A DNA stretch of 64,000 nucleotides. Source: CBDESM01 sp965242485 (GTDB lineage Bacteria; Chloroflexota; Dehalococcoidia; Bin125). Under the pieces are notes generated by a model that was not told where the DNA came from, searched no databases, and worked only from the letters and a program-made list of their open reading frames with translations. Shown one piece after another: positions 23,916 to 33,123 of this stretch; position 1 is the stretch's first letter, and the number at the start of each line of letters is the position of its first letter. Made by a program: the position numbers and the translations under genes. The stretch covers positions 1,178,001 through 1,242,000 of the forward strand of contig CBDESM010000003.1 of NCBI GenBank assembly GCA_965242485.1, given 5' to 3'.

Positions 23916-24956
23916 TTAGATATGGGACAATCGATAATGGATGATGCCATTGACGGGGGTGGCTTGGGCTTTGCCTTGATACTCTAGGACATCTAGGTGG
24001 CCGGTGACTTCGGCTAGGGCTTGGTAGAGGCGGCGGTCGGGCATTCGTTTGAACATGCCTGCTAGTAATTGGTAGGGGGTTTGCCGGCCTTCGGCCAGGA
24101 GTTCGAGGAGCTGGGTTTGGCGGCGCTCGTTGCGACGCTGCATTCTGCCGATCTCGCCTTCGATATCGCTGGTCTGCTCGCCGTGGCCGGGGTACGCGCG
24201 GACGGCGTCCAAGCGCTGCATTTTTTCGAGCGAGAGGGCGAAATCGAGCAGGCCCTTGCAACGTTGCGGCGGCTCGGCTTGCAGGTTCCAGTGCCAGCCC
24301 GGGTTGGGGTTGACGCCTGGGATGACTTGGTCGCCGCTGAACAGCACGCGGGTTTCGGGCTCGTAGTAGACGGCGTTGCCGGGGGTATGGCCGGGGGCGG
24401 CGATGAATTGAATGCGCCGGCCGCCGCAGCGGAGTTCGTCGCCGTCGCGCAGCAGGCGGTCGGGCGTGAAGGGCGTGCCGCGGATCAGGCCAGGCCAGCG
24501 TTCGCGGCGGGCACCGCCGCCGGTGTTGTCGCCGGAGCGGTAGGCGGCGCGGATGCGCTCGCGGGCTTCGATGTAGCCGGCCACGCGCGCTTCGGGGACG
24601 CCGCATTCGCGCCAGAACTCGAACATCTCTCGGACCGCGTAGCCGATGATGTTGCTGCCCTGCAGGAACTGCGGCGCTTCGGCGGCGCTGCCGGCGACGG
24701 TCGCGCCGATCTGCTGCCAGCGCGTCGCCAGCCCGCAGTGATCGACATGCGCATGCGTGATCATGACGTGCCGGACGTCCCGCGGCTCATAGCCGGCGGC
24801 GTTGAGCTGGCCGACCAGCGCGTCCCAAGAGCCGGGGTAATCGGGCCCCGCGTCGATCAGGATCAAGCCATCGTCCGAAGGCAGCAGGTAGGCCCAGTTG
24901 TCCCCCAGCGCAACCGGGACGATCTCGTATTCGTCCAGCATCGGCGCGGAAGTCAT
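23916..24956 (-). CDS. MBL-fold metallo-hydrolase with C-terminal winged-helix-like tail
   Basis: 346 aa. The metallo-beta-lactamase motif THAHVDH is at residues 67-73, followed by APGHTPGN (third His), FSGDQVIP (bridging Asp) and AYPGHGE. The C-terminal 80 residues (MQRRNERRQTQLLELLAEGRQTPYQLLAGMF ...) look like the LACTB2-type helical tail. Members hydrolyse esters, thioesters or phosphodiesters. No signal peptide. It precedes no close co-directional partner. Confidence 0.87.
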   Translation of the reverse strand: MTSAPMLDEYEIVPVALGDNWAYLLPSDDGLILIDAGPDYPGSWDALVGQLNAAGYEPRDVRHVMITHAHVDHCGLATRWQQIGATVAGSAAEAPQFLQGSNIIGYAVREMFEFWRECGVPEARVAGYIEARERIRAAYRSGDNTGGGARRERWPGLIRGTPFTPDRLLRDGDELRCGGRRIQFIAAPGHTPGNAVYYEPETRVLFSGDQVIPGVNPNPGWHWNLQAEPPQRCKGLLDFALSLEKMQRLDAVRAYPGHGEQTSDIEGEIGRMQRRNERRQTQLLELLAEGRQTPYQLLAGMFKRMPDRRLYQALAEVTGHLDVLEYQGKAQATPVNGIIHYRLSHI

Positions 24957-25052
24957 GCCCGCGGCCCTTCCACTTCGCCGATGGTGCGGATCGAGCGGCT
25001 TTCGCGGTTCACGCGGAGGCCCTTCGTTCGGATCCCGCCAGCTGCCATCGGC

Positions 25053-25970
25053 TCAGCCGGTTTCGGCGCGGATGGCGTCGTGGAGTTCTTTGAGGGCTTC
25101 GGTGAGGGCGTCGGGGGTGCGGGCGCCGGCGACGAAGACGCCGGTGACGTTGACGGCGGCCCAGCCGAAGCCGGCTTCGGCGGCGGCGGCCGCGGTGGCG
25201 GCGACGTCGGCGGGGCGGGCCCAGAAGTCGCGGGTGCCGGGGTCGCCGGCGCGCGGCGGCGGGGCGAGCTGGGCCTGGAAGCCGAGCGCGGAGGGGTCGC
25301 GGTCCGCCTCTTCGGCGTGGCGCTTGACCGTAGCCATCGCCGCGGCCGCCTCGTCGCCGAGCATGCCGCTGGCCATCCAGCCGTCGCCGACGCGGCCGGC
25401 GCGTCGCAGCGCGGCGGGGGAGCCGCCGCCGATCCAGATCGGGATGCCGCCGCCCTGCGGGGGCTTGGGCTCCATCGCCATCGCGCGGGAGACGTAGTGC
25501 TCGCCCTCGTAGTCGACGGAGGTCTCGGCCCAAGAGGCACGGAGCAGCTCGATCGCCTCGTCCATCATCGCGCCGCGCTTGCGGTAGTCGACGCCGAGCG
25601 CCTCGTACTCGGAGTCCTGCCAGCCGACGCCGGCGCCGAAGCGGACGCGGCCGCCGGAGAGCGTGTCGAGCGTGCTGATCTGCTTGGCGACGAGCGCGGG
25701 CTGGCGCTGGGGCAGGACGAGCACTTCGGTGCCGAGACCGACGCGCTCGGTCACGGCGGCGATGTAGCCGAGCGTGATCAGCGCTTCGAGGATCGGCATG
25801 TTGGCGGGATAGGGGCCGGTCTCGCGGCCTTCGAGCGGGAAGCCCATGACGACATGGTCGAACATGTCGATCTCGTCGTAGCCGATCTGCTCGATGGCCT
25901 TGGCGAGGGCGGCGACGCCTTCGGGGCCGTCGCGGTAGGCGACGGAGGGGAATTCGACGGTCAGGCGCAT
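25053..25970 (-). CDS. LLM-class F420-dependent oxidoreductase
   Basis: 305 aa luciferase-like TIM barrel: IGYDEIDMFDHVVMGFP, the cofactor-shaping LGTEVLVLPQRQPALVAKQISTLD run, GRVRFGAGVGWQDSEYEALGVDYRKRGAMMDEAIELL, and IWIGGGSPAALRRAGRVGDGW. These are hallmark segments of F420-dependent monooxygenase/reductase-type members. Substrate unknown. A second family member lies at 27562-28536. Confidence 0.87.
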   Translation of the reverse strand: MRLTVEFPSVAYRDGPEGVAALAKAIEQIGYDEIDMFDHVVMGFPLEGRETGPYPANMPILEALITLGYIAAVTERVGLGTEVLVLPQRQPALVAKQISTLDTLSGGRVRFGAGVGWQDSEYEALGVDYRKRGAMMDEAIELLRASWAETSVDYEGEHYVSRAMAMEPKPPQGGGIPIWIGGGSPAALRRAGRVGDGWMASGMLGDEAAAAMATVKRHAEEADRDPSALGFQAQLAPPPRAGDPGTRDFWARPADVAATAAAAAEAGFGWAAVNVTGVFVAGARTPDALTEALKELHDAIRAETG

Positions 25971-26085
25971 GGGGCGGCTCGCTTCCCGGATCTCGGAGGC
26001 TCTCTGCTGGCGGTTATGCTAAGCCCGCGCCGGCCGCCGGCGCGGGCGGGGTGCGCGCCCCGGCCCGCTCAGCAGGGAGAGCCAG

Positions 26086-26286
26086 ATGCCCGAGATCACC
26101 ATCAACACCAACGGCCCGCTCGTGATTTCGGCGGACGACCTCGTCTTGAAGGCGTCCGACGGGACCGAGCTGGAGCTGCCCAAGGGCCGGGCCGTGGCGC
26201 TCTGCCGCTGCGGTGAATCGGGGATGAAGCCGTACTGCGACGGCTCGCACAAGAGCTGCGGCTTCACGCACGACCCGACCGCGTAG
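26086..26286 (+). CDS. CDGSH iron-sulfur domain protein
   Basis: 66 aa. The complete 2Fe-2S ligand set is visible: Cys40-x-Cys42, then Pro49-Tyr-Cys51-Asp-Gly-Ser-His55. The N-terminal half is a short beta segment. Bacterial single-CDGSH proteins are cytosolic redox or cluster-transfer proteins. It starts after AGGGAGAGCCAG and precedes the MscS gene by 33 bases on the same strand. Confidence 0.92.
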   Translation: MPEITINTNGPLVISADDLVLKASDGTELELPKGRAVALCRCGESGMKPYCDGSHKSCGFTHDPTA

Positions 26287-26319
26287 CCGCCGCGCCGCTG
26301 CCGAGAGGCCGCAACGCCG

Positions 26320-27537
26320 ATGACCGAGCAGCGCTGGTGGCAGGAGTCCGTCGCCGGAATCGAGGTCTGGCAGTTCGTCGGCCTCGCCGTGCTCGCGGTG
26401 ATCGTGGTCGTGCTGCGCTTCGCGCTGGTGCGGCTGGCGGTGCTGCTGATCAAGCGCCGGACGGCGGATGCGGATCGGGCCGCCTTCCTGCAGGAGGAGC
26501 TGCAGCTGCTGACCCGGCCGCTGCTGGGGATCAGCGCGGCCGTGACGCTGCTGATCGGCTTCCCGGTACTCGACTTCGATTCCGACGTCGAGGGAGTGGT
26601 CGGCACGTTCGCGACGTTCCTGGCGGTGGCCGCGGCGGTCTTCTTCGGGCTGCGGCTGGTCGACGTGGCGGCCGACTATTGGGCGCGGCTCGCGGAGGAG
26701 ACGGATTCGAAGCTGGATGATCAGCTGGTGCCGCTGGCGCGGACGTCGGGGAAGATCTTCGTCGCCTCGATCGGGTTCATCTTCGTCCTGCAGAATCTGT
26801 CGATCAACATCACCTCGCTGGTCGCCGGCTTGGGGATCGGCGGCGTCGCGGTGGCGCTGGCGGCGCAGGACACGATCAAGAACCTGCTGGGCGGCGCGAC
26901 GATCCTGGCCGACAAGCCGTTCCACGTCGGCGATTGGGTGGTGATGGGCGGCTACGAGGGCACCGTCGAGCAGGTCGGCTTCCGCTCGACCCGGATCCGC
27001 ACCTTCGCCGATTCGCAGATCACCGTGCCCAACGCGCGGATCACCGACAGCGAGGTCAACAACATGGGCCGCCGCAGCTGGCGGCGCTACTCGACCACGC
27101 TGGGGCTGGCCTACCACACCGACCCGGACCGGATCCAAGCGTTCGTCGAAGGCGTGCGCGCGATCATCCGCTCGAACGAGGCGATGCGGAAGGATTACTA
27201 CATCGTCGAATTCATCGGCTTCGGCGAATCCTCGCTGAACATCATGGTCTACTGCTTCATCGATGCGGCGAGTTGGAATGAGGAGATGCGGACGCGGCAC
27301 ATCTTGAACATGGAGTTCCTGCGGCTCGCCGAACGCCTGCAAGTCGAGTTCGCGTTCCCGACGCGGACGCTGCACGTCGCCGGCACGCCGGAGCAGCCGT
27401 TCGCGGGGCCGGAGCTGCGCGGGCGCGAAGATCTGGGGGAGACGGTCGAATCATTCGCGCCGCCCGCGCGGGCGCTGCGCGACCAGCCGATCACGGCCGG
27501 CTACGACAACCGCGAGCCGGCCGGAGACACCGCCTGA
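26320..27537 (+). CDS. Small-conductance mechanosensitive channel (MscS family)
   Basis: 405 aa inner-membrane protein. Several hydrophobic segments fall in residues about 18-190; the pore-lining helix is LVAGLGIGGVAVALAAQDTIKNLLGG with its small-residue packing pattern, followed by the beta domain FHVGDWVVMGGYEGTVEQVGFRSTRIRT and ITVPNARITDSEVNN, both highly typical. The C-terminal region forms the cytoplasmic vestibule. It releases solutes on hypo-osmotic shock. Confidence 0.92.
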   Translation: MTEQRWWQESVAGIEVWQFVGLAVLAVIVVVLRFALVRLAVLLIKRRTADADRAAFLQEELQLLTRPLLGISAAVTLLIGFPVLDFDSDVEGVVGTFATFLAVAAAVFFGLRLVDVAADYWARLAEETDSKLDDQLVPLARTSGKIFVASIGFIFVLQNLSINITSLVAGLGIGGVAVALAAQDTIKNLLGGATILADKPFHVGDWVVMGGYEGTVEQVGFRSTRIRTFADSQITVPNARITDSEVNNMGRRSWRRYSTTLGLAYHTDPDRIQAFVEGVRAIIRSNEAMRKDYYIVEFIGFGESSLNIMVYCFIDAASWNEEMRTRHILNMEFLRLAERLQVEFAFPTRTLHVAGTPEQPFAGPELRGREDLGETVESFAPPARALRDQPITAGYDNREPAGDTA

Positions 27538-27561
27538 GAGGGCGGGAAGAGGGAGACGATC

Positions 27562-28536
27562 ATGAAGAACATGCGCATCGGGCTGCACATCGCCTCGCAC
27601 AACATCCAGCTGATGGGCACGCCCCAGCTGATCGAGGGGATCGTCGCGGCCGACGCGGCCGGGCTGGACACGGCCTGGCTGACCGTCGGCGGGCTCGCGC
27701 CGGATCCGTTCGCCGTGTTCGTCGGCGCGCACCTGAGCGGGGCCGAGCGGATCGACTTCGGCACCTCGATCGTGCCGACCTACCCGCGCCACCCGGTCAG
27801 CATGGTGCAGGGCGCGGCCTCGGTGGACCAGATCGCGCCGGGGCGGATGATCCTCGGCATCGGCCCCTCGCACAAGCCGGCGATCGAGCGGACCTGGGGC
27901 ATCCCCTTCCGCAAGCCGCTCTCGCACCTGCGCGAGTACGTGCAGATCTGCCGGGCGCTGCTCGAGGAGGGCGCGGTCGATTTCGAGGGCGAGCTGCTGA
28001 CCGCGCGGGGGCAGCTGCCGGGCGGGCCGACGCAGGTGCAGACGATGATCGCGGCGCTGCGCGAGAAGGCCTTCCGGCTCTCCGGCGAGCTGACCGCCGG
28101 CGGCATCTCCTGGATGGCGCCGCTGCCCTACATCCGCGACGTCGCCGCCCCGGCCCAGCAGGCCGGCGCGGACGCGGCCGGGCGCGACAAGCCGCAGATG
28201 GTGGTGCACGCGCCGATCATCGCGAGCGAGGACAAGGACGCCATCTACGCCGCCGCCCAGCGGCAGTTCGGCTTCTACCAGCGGCTGCCCTACTACAGCC
28301 AGATGCTGCAGGACGCGGGCTACTCCGAAGCCGCCGGCAAGGAGTTCACCCGCAACATGGCCGATGCCCTGATCATCAGCGGCAGCGACCAGGAGATCGC
28401 CGACAAGATCAGCGGCATGCACGACAACTACGGCGTAGACGAGATGCTCGCCGCCATTGTCGTCCTAGCCGACGACCCCGACCCCGCCATCACCCGCACC
28501 CGCGCCCTCTTGGGCGAACTCGCGCAGGCGGATTAG
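27562..28536 (+). CDS. LLM-class F420-dependent oxidoreductase
   Basis: 324 aa. MRIGLHIASHNIQLMGTPQ start, DFGTSIVPTYPRHPVSMVQGAASVDQIAPGRMILGIGPSHKP, the classic F420-dependent LLM segment, and SHLREYVQICRALLEEG. Starts 24 bases after the MscS gene with a GGGAGA upstream. Related in fold to 25053-25970 but from a different subgroup (F420 binding Gly-rich IGPSHK versus GAGVGW). Confidence 0.87.
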   Translation: MKNMRIGLHIASHNIQLMGTPQLIEGIVAADAAGLDTAWLTVGGLAPDPFAVFVGAHLSGAERIDFGTSIVPTYPRHPVSMVQGAASVDQIAPGRMILGIGPSHKPAIERTWGIPFRKPLSHLREYVQICRALLEEGAVDFEGELLTARGQLPGGPTQVQTMIAALREKAFRLSGELTAGGISWMAPLPYIRDVAAPAQQAGADAAGRDKPQMVVHAPIIASEDKDAIYAAAQRQFGFYQRLPYYSQMLQDAGYSEAAGKEFTRNMADALIISGSDQEIADKISGMHDNYGVDEMLAAIVVLADDPDPAITRTRALLGELAQAD

Positions 28537-28546
28537 GAGCCGGCAC

Positions 28547-29467
28547 ATGACCTATTTCCACGTTCGGATCGAACGGAAATCGGCCCCAGACAAACCCGAG
28601 TTCGTTCTCGATCTTGGCCGCGATCACCTTGAACAGCGATTCCTCGCCCCATATCGCTCTGGGGCCGTCATCATGGTCAACGGTGCTCGCGTCACTGCAT
28701 CAGATCTCGCTCGGATACAAGTGTCGTCGTCCGATGAGGACGCGGAGACACTCGGTAGACGGCGACAGGCTGAAGAAGACGCATACTATAGCAAATTGGC
28801 TCAGTCTGGTATGGTGGTGATGCACAGCACACCTTTCAACGAGCTTGTCTTTGACGGTGGCAAGGATGTGACTGACGAATTATTGGCCGATCCAGTGCTA
28901 CCTGACGGTTCTCCACAATCTGAACCAAAGAACGAAGTGAACCAACCGGCTGACTCGAAGACAGTGTTCGTCGTCCATGGGCGGAACGAGGGTGTGCGGA
29001 GGGCAATGTTCGAGTTTCTCCGATCGCTCGGACTGCGACCGTTGGAGTGGATCCAAGCGATCAATAAAACGAAGACCCCAGCGCCATACATCGGCGAGGT
29101 GCTCGACGCGGCCTTCGCGGAAGCTCAGGCAGTGCTCGTTCTGTTCACGCCGGACGATGAGGCGAGATTGAAAGATCTCTATATCGAATCAAACGATCTG
29201 CCACACGAGCGGAATTTGACTGGACAGGCACGTCCGAACGTTCTCTTTGAGGCTGGCATGGCGATGGGGCGTGCCCCGAATCGCACGATCCTCGTGGAGT
29301 TTGGGGACCTGCGGCCGTTCAGCGATATCAACGGACGGCACGTGATTCGCTTCGACGATTCCCCACGACGACGCCAAGAATTGGCGCAACGGCTGATGGC
29401 AGCTGGGTGTGAGGTAAACATGAGTGGTACAGACTGGCACACTGCGGGCGACTTCGAGTTAGAATGA
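28547..29467 (+). CDS. TIR-like (CAP12/Pycsar-type, PF10137-like) predicted nucleotide-binding protein
   Basis: 306 aa. The C-terminal domain, residues about 138-275, matches the bacterial TIR-like group: KTVFVVHGRNEGVRRAMFEF, TPAPYIGEVLDAAFAEAQAVLVLFTPDD, and RPNVLFEAGMAMGR, where Glu235 is the candidate NADase residue, then TILVEFGDLRPFSDINGRHV. The N-terminal 130 residues are an unrecognised, possibly sensor, domain. Related domains deplete NAD+ in anti-phage immunity. Lower GC than neighbours, consistent with acquisition. It ends 33 bases from the convergent orphan cassette gene. Confidence 0.82.
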   Translation: MTYFHVRIERKSAPDKPEFVLDLGRDHLEQRFLAPYRSGAVIMVNGARVTASDLARIQVSSSDEDAETLGRRRQAEEDAYYSKLAQSGMVVMHSTPFNELVFDGGKDVTDELLADPVLPDGSPQSEPKNEVNQPADSKTVFVVHGRNEGVRRAMFEFLRSLGLRPLEWIQAINKTKTPAPYIGEVLDAAFAEAQAVLVLFTPDDEARLKDLYIESNDLPHERNLTGQARPNVLFEAGMAMGRAPNRTILVEFGDLRPFSDINGRHVIRFDDSPRRRQELAQRLMAAGCEVNMSGTDWHTAGDFELE

Positions 29468-29500
29468 ACCGCACTCATACAATCTGTGTCCGCTGAAAAT

Positions 29501-30061
29501 TCATTCGATCAGGCCTGATTCGCGGCCCCAGTGCAGCCAGGCTTCGCGTGCGTGTTCTGGATCGGATGCTTGGCCGGCGATGTCGTTGCCCGTGATTTCT
29601 TCGAGGGCGATGTGCCAGAAGCCGCCGTCGCGTTCGAACTCTTCGAGGATCCATGGCAGCGCGGGTTCTCCCATTTCGATGATCAGGCGGAATGCGGGAT
29701 GGGATGCCTTCCGTTTGCTGATCGAGTGGCCCGCCGTTTCGAGCCGCCAGATTCGGGCCAAGACGATGAACTCGAAACGGAGCGCGATCGTTTCGGCGCA
29801 TGCGGCCCGCTCGTCGGCGGGGAGGGACTTCAGTCGGCCGATGTCATCGGCCAGGGCCTCCCTCAGCGCGTGCACGACTTCTTCTGGCCGCGCGTAGCGG
29901 CCCAGTGCTTCGTCGAGCTCGCGGGCGCGCCGGCCGAGCGCAGGCGCATGCCTTGGCGGCGTCTGCGCGAGTGCTGGGCTGGCCATGGCTTGGTCCTCGG
30001 CGGAGCAGCGGTTGATGGTCGCTGCTTGCAGGTCGGGTTGTGATCGTACCTTCAGCGCCAC
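29501..30061 (-). CDS. Orphan YNC-cassette helical partner with N-terminal extension
   Basis: 186 aa from ATG 30061, or 161 aa from ATG 29986. The C-terminal 95 residues match the cassette partner: RIWRLETAGHSI, HPAFRLIIEMGEPALPWILEEF, FWHIALEEITGND, AWLHWGRESGLIE. The N-terminal 90 residues (RARELDEALGRYARPEEVVHALREALADDIGRLKSL) are extra helices not seen in other copies. No YNC gene follows; the next gene is the convergent TIR-like one. The 5' end overlaps the upstream MFS gene by 10 bases. Confidence 0.65.
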   Translation of the reverse strand: MALKVRSQPDLQAATINRCSAEDQAMASPALAQTPPRHAPALGRRARELDEALGRYARPEEVVHALREALADDIGRLKSLPADERAACAETIALRFEFIVLARIWRLETAGHSISKRKASHPAFRLIIEMGEPALPWILEEFERDGGFWHIALEEITGNDIAGQASDPEHAREAWLHWGRESGLIE

Positions 30062-31419
30062 GCTGGCGGTTTCTGGCCTTCCATGAGGACGACGGGGGCC
30101 GCCAGTTGGACGAATGCAGGGGCAGGTGAGGGTGAACCGGTGGCGGGGCGCGGGGCTGGGGCTTGGGCTTCTTCGAGGGCTGCGGCGGCGGTGCCGGGTT
30201 CCATTGGGGTGGAGCGGGTGCGGAGCCAGGCGAGGGTCATGAGGGCGGTGGCGGCGAGGCAGACGGCGCCGACGAGGGCGATGGTTTCGCGGCCGCCGAG
30301 CCAGTCGGCGAGGGCGCCCCAGGCGGGGGCCATCAGCGATTGGGCGCCGTAGCCGACCATCACGAACGACATCACGCGGCCGAAGTATTCGGGCTTGGAG
30401 TTGGTCATCATCAGGACGAGGTTGGAGAGGGTGACGGCGGCGGTGCCGATGCCGGCGATGACGCCGGCGGCGAGCAGGGAGCCGAAGCCGGGCGCGATGG
30501 AGACGATCCAGAAGCCGAGCGCGGCGACGATGCCGCTGGCCAGCATCAGCTGCCAGGCGCGGCGGCCGCCGAGCGGGCCGGCCATGGTGATGCTGACGAG
30601 CAGCGCGGCGACGCCGAGCACGGCGAAGAAGGGCATCGCGTCGAGCTCGTCGCGCCCGAATTCGAGCCGCAGGATGCCGCCCATCAGCGAGTTGACGCTG
30701 AAGGTGCAGACGGTCATCACCATCCAGAAGAGCCAGAGGATGCGCAGGCGGACGTTGCGGCGCAGGTAGGCGAGGCCGCCGGCGAGGTCGGCGGCGACGC
30801 TGCGGCGCGGGCCCGGCGCGAGGCTGGGCGCGGTGTTGGGCAGCAGCGTGGTCAGCGGGACGACGACGAGGAAGAAGGCGGCGACGAGCAGGTAGAGCCA
30901 GCCGGCGTCGATCCAGAGCGCGGCGATGGCGGCGATGGTGGGGCCGAGCACGCGGGCGATGTTCTGGGCCAGCTGCTGCAGCGCGACGCCGTTGGCCAGC
31001 AGGCGCTCGGGCACGAGCTCGCCGATCCAGGCCTGCCGGGCCGGGCCCATCAGCGCGAAGCCGAAGCCCATCAGGAAGGTCGAGGCGAAGAGCAGCGGGA
31101 TCGTGATGCTGTCGGTCAGGATCAGCAGCCCGGTGGCGATGATCAGCAGGCAGGGGAAGATCTGGCCGGCGAGCACGAGCGGCTTCTTGCGGTAGCGGTC
31201 GGCGATGACGCCGCCGACGAGGCCGAGCGTGAGCATCGTGATCCCGGAGCCCATCTGCGGCAGGCTGCCGAGCAGGTAGGAGCCGGTGATCTTGAAGCCG
31301 ACGATGGGGACCAGCAGGAAGGTGGTCATGAAGGCCGTGGTCGAGAGCACGGTTCCGCTCCAGAGGAAGCGGAAGTCGCGCACGCCGAGCGCGGCGAAGG
31401 TCGAGGCGAGGGCGTTCAT
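30052..31419 (-). CDS. MFS transporter, tandem copy 1
   Basis: 455 aa from ATG 31419. Twelve hydrophobic segments in two bundles with the intracellular loop GGVIADRYRKKPLV after TM2, the MFS signature. The C-terminal cytosolic tail (PAPAFVQLAAPVVLMEGQK) is shared with the next transporter at 31541-32899. It resembles MFS-3 type drug/siderophore exporters. Direction of transport and substrate unknown. It stands 121 bases after the second copy's stop. Confidence 0.87.
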   Translation of the reverse strand: MNALASTFAALGVRDFRFLWSGTVLSTTAFMTTFLLVPIVGFKITGSYLLGSLPQMGSGITMLTLGLVGGVIADRYRKKPLVLAGQIFPCLLIIATGLLILTDSITIPLLFASTFLMGFGFALMGPARQAWIGELVPERLLANGVALQQLAQNIARVLGPTIAAIAALWIDAGWLYLLVAAFFLVVVPLTTLLPNTAPSLAPGPRRSVAADLAGGLAYLRRNVRLRILWLFWMVMTVCTFSVNSLMGGILRLEFGRDELDAMPFFAVLGVAALLVSITMAGPLGGRRAWQLMLASGIVAALGFWIVSIAPGFGSLLAAGVIAGIGTAAVTLSNLVLMMTNSKPEYFGRVMSFVMVGYGAQSLMAPAWGALADWLGGRETIALVGAVCLAATALMTLAWLRTRSTPMEPGTAAAALEEAQAPAPRPATGSPSPAPAFVQLAAPVVLMEGQKPPAWR

Positions 31420-31540
31420 CGAATCGGCGTCACGGCACTGCGAGCGTAGGCCCGCGAGAGGGTTCGCTCTATGCAAGAGAGGCCGGGCGAATGGCGGACG
31501 GGCTGTTCCGCGGGCGGATCGCGGCGGCGGGCCGCGTCGT

Positions 31541-32899
31541 TCAGCGCGGCCGCTTCTGGCCTTCCATGAGGACGACGGGGGCCGCCCGCTGGACGAATGC
31601 GGGGTCGGGAGGGGGAGGGCCGGCCGCGGCCGCGGTGGCGGCGGGGCGCATGACGGCGGGCGCCGGGGCTTCGGCGGCGGCGGTGCCGGCTTCGGGCGGG
31701 AGGTTGCGGATGCGGAGCCAGGCGAGGGCCATCAGCGCGGTGGCCGAGGCGGCGATCACGCCGACCGCGAAGAGCGCGTCGAGGTTGCCGATCGCGTCGG
31801 CCAGGCCGCCCCAGGCCGGGCCGAGCAGCGATTGCAGGCCGAAGCCCATCATCACGAACGACATCACCCGGCCGAAGTAGCGGGGGTTCGTGTTGGCCAT
31901 CAGGATCGACTGGTTGACGAGCATCACGCCGGAGCGGCCGGCGCCGACCAGCCCGGAGAGGATCAGGAAGATGCCGTAGGACTGGGCATTGGCGGCGAGC
32001 CAGAAGCCCGCGGCCATCAGCAGGCCCATCACCATCAGCGCCTGCCAGGCGAAGCGGCCGCCGACGATGCCGACCAGCTGGAGGTTCACGATGATCCCGA
32101 GCAGGCCGAAGATCAGGTAGGTCGGGCCGACGCTGAACGGGTCTTGGCCGAACACCTCCAGCGTGCCCGGCAGCAGCGTCTGGAAGGCGAAGCCGCAGGC
32201 GACGATGACGAGGAAATAGAGCCAGAGCACGCGCAGGCGGGGGTTGGTGCGGATGTAGCGGAACCCTTCCGCGAGCTCCGTCCGCATCGGCCGGCGGTCC
32301 GCCACCGCGGTCTCGGGCGGGCTCCAGGGCAGCCGCGTCGTCAGCGGCAGCACGATCAGGAAGACCGGGGCGACGACGAGGTAGAGGTACTTTTCCTGCA
32401 AGCCGAGCAGCGGCGCGATGAAGATCAAGCCGGGGCCGACCACCTGCGCGAGGTTCATCGACAGCTGCTGCAGCGCGACGGCGTTGGGCAGCATCCGCTT
32501 GGGCACGAGCTGGCCGACCCAAGCCTGCCGGGCCGGGCCCATCACCGCGAAGCCGATGCCCATCATCAGCGTGCCGGCGAGCAGCAGCGGGATCGAGATC
32601 AGGTCGGTCACGATCAGGATGCCGAGCGCGGTCAGCACGACGCCGGGGATCGCCTGGCCGAAGAGGACCAGCGGCTTCTTGGGATAACGGTCGGCGATGA
32701 CGCCGCCGAAGGGGCCGAGCAGGACCTGGGCGAGGCCGGAACCCATTGCCGCGATGCCCGCCGCCTGGTTGCTCCCGGTCAGCTCGAACGCGATCGAGGG
32801 CACGAGCGTGAACGAGGTCATGAACGCGGTGACGGACAGCAGCGAGCCCGTCCAGAGCAGGCGGAAATTGCGCTGTCCGAGGGGGGCGAAACGGCTCAT
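31541..32899 (-). CDS. MFS transporter, tandem copy 2
   Basis: 452 aa from ATG 32899. Starts MSRFAPLGQRNFRLLWTGS, parallel to VRDFRFLWSGT in the neighbouring copy, with the GGVIADRYPKKPLV loop after TM2 and about twelve membrane segments. Tail PDPAFVQRAAPVVLMEGQK is almost the same as in copy 1, so the pair arose by tandem duplication. Exporter of unknown substrate. Confidence 0.87.
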   Translation of the reverse strand: MSRFAPLGQRNFRLLWTGSLLSVTAFMTSFTLVPSIAFELTGSNQAAGIAAMGSGLAQVLLGPFGGVIADRYPKKPLVLFGQAIPGVVLTALGILIVTDLISIPLLLAGTLMMGIGFAVMGPARQAWVGQLVPKRMLPNAVALQQLSMNLAQVVGPGLIFIAPLLGLQEKYLYLVVAPVFLIVLPLTTRLPWSPPETAVADRRPMRTELAEGFRYIRTNPRLRVLWLYFLVIVACGFAFQTLLPGTLEVFGQDPFSVGPTYLIFGLLGIIVNLQLVGIVGGRFAWQALMVMGLLMAAGFWLAANAQSYGIFLILSGLVGAGRSGVMLVNQSILMANTNPRYFGRVMSFVMMGFGLQSLLGPAWGGLADAIGNLDALFAVGVIAASATALMALAWLRIRNLPPEAGTAAAEAPAPAVMRPAATAAAAGPPPPDPAFVQRAAPVVLMEGQKRPR

Positions 32900-33123
32900 C
32901 GAAGATCGGTCATCGTGTGCGGGAAGCGTATCGCACGGCGATGTTCCGCACCACGCGAAACATTGCGCGAACGCCGCGCCGGGGCGATTCGGCCGCGATC
33001 GGCCGGGGTGGGCGTGCATCTGCGCGGCGCATCGGATAGCCTGCACGCGCAATCAGGCAGGCGCCGCGCCCCGCGCGCGGCGGCCGCGGCCGGGGCGCGC
33101 CCGGCTGTCGAGGGAGAACGAAG

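Noticed and set aside
24069..26216. 715-codon plus-strand frame over the MBL and LLM genes
   Set aside because: Shadow of two confident minus-strand genes; Gly/Ala/Asp-rich translation without motifs.
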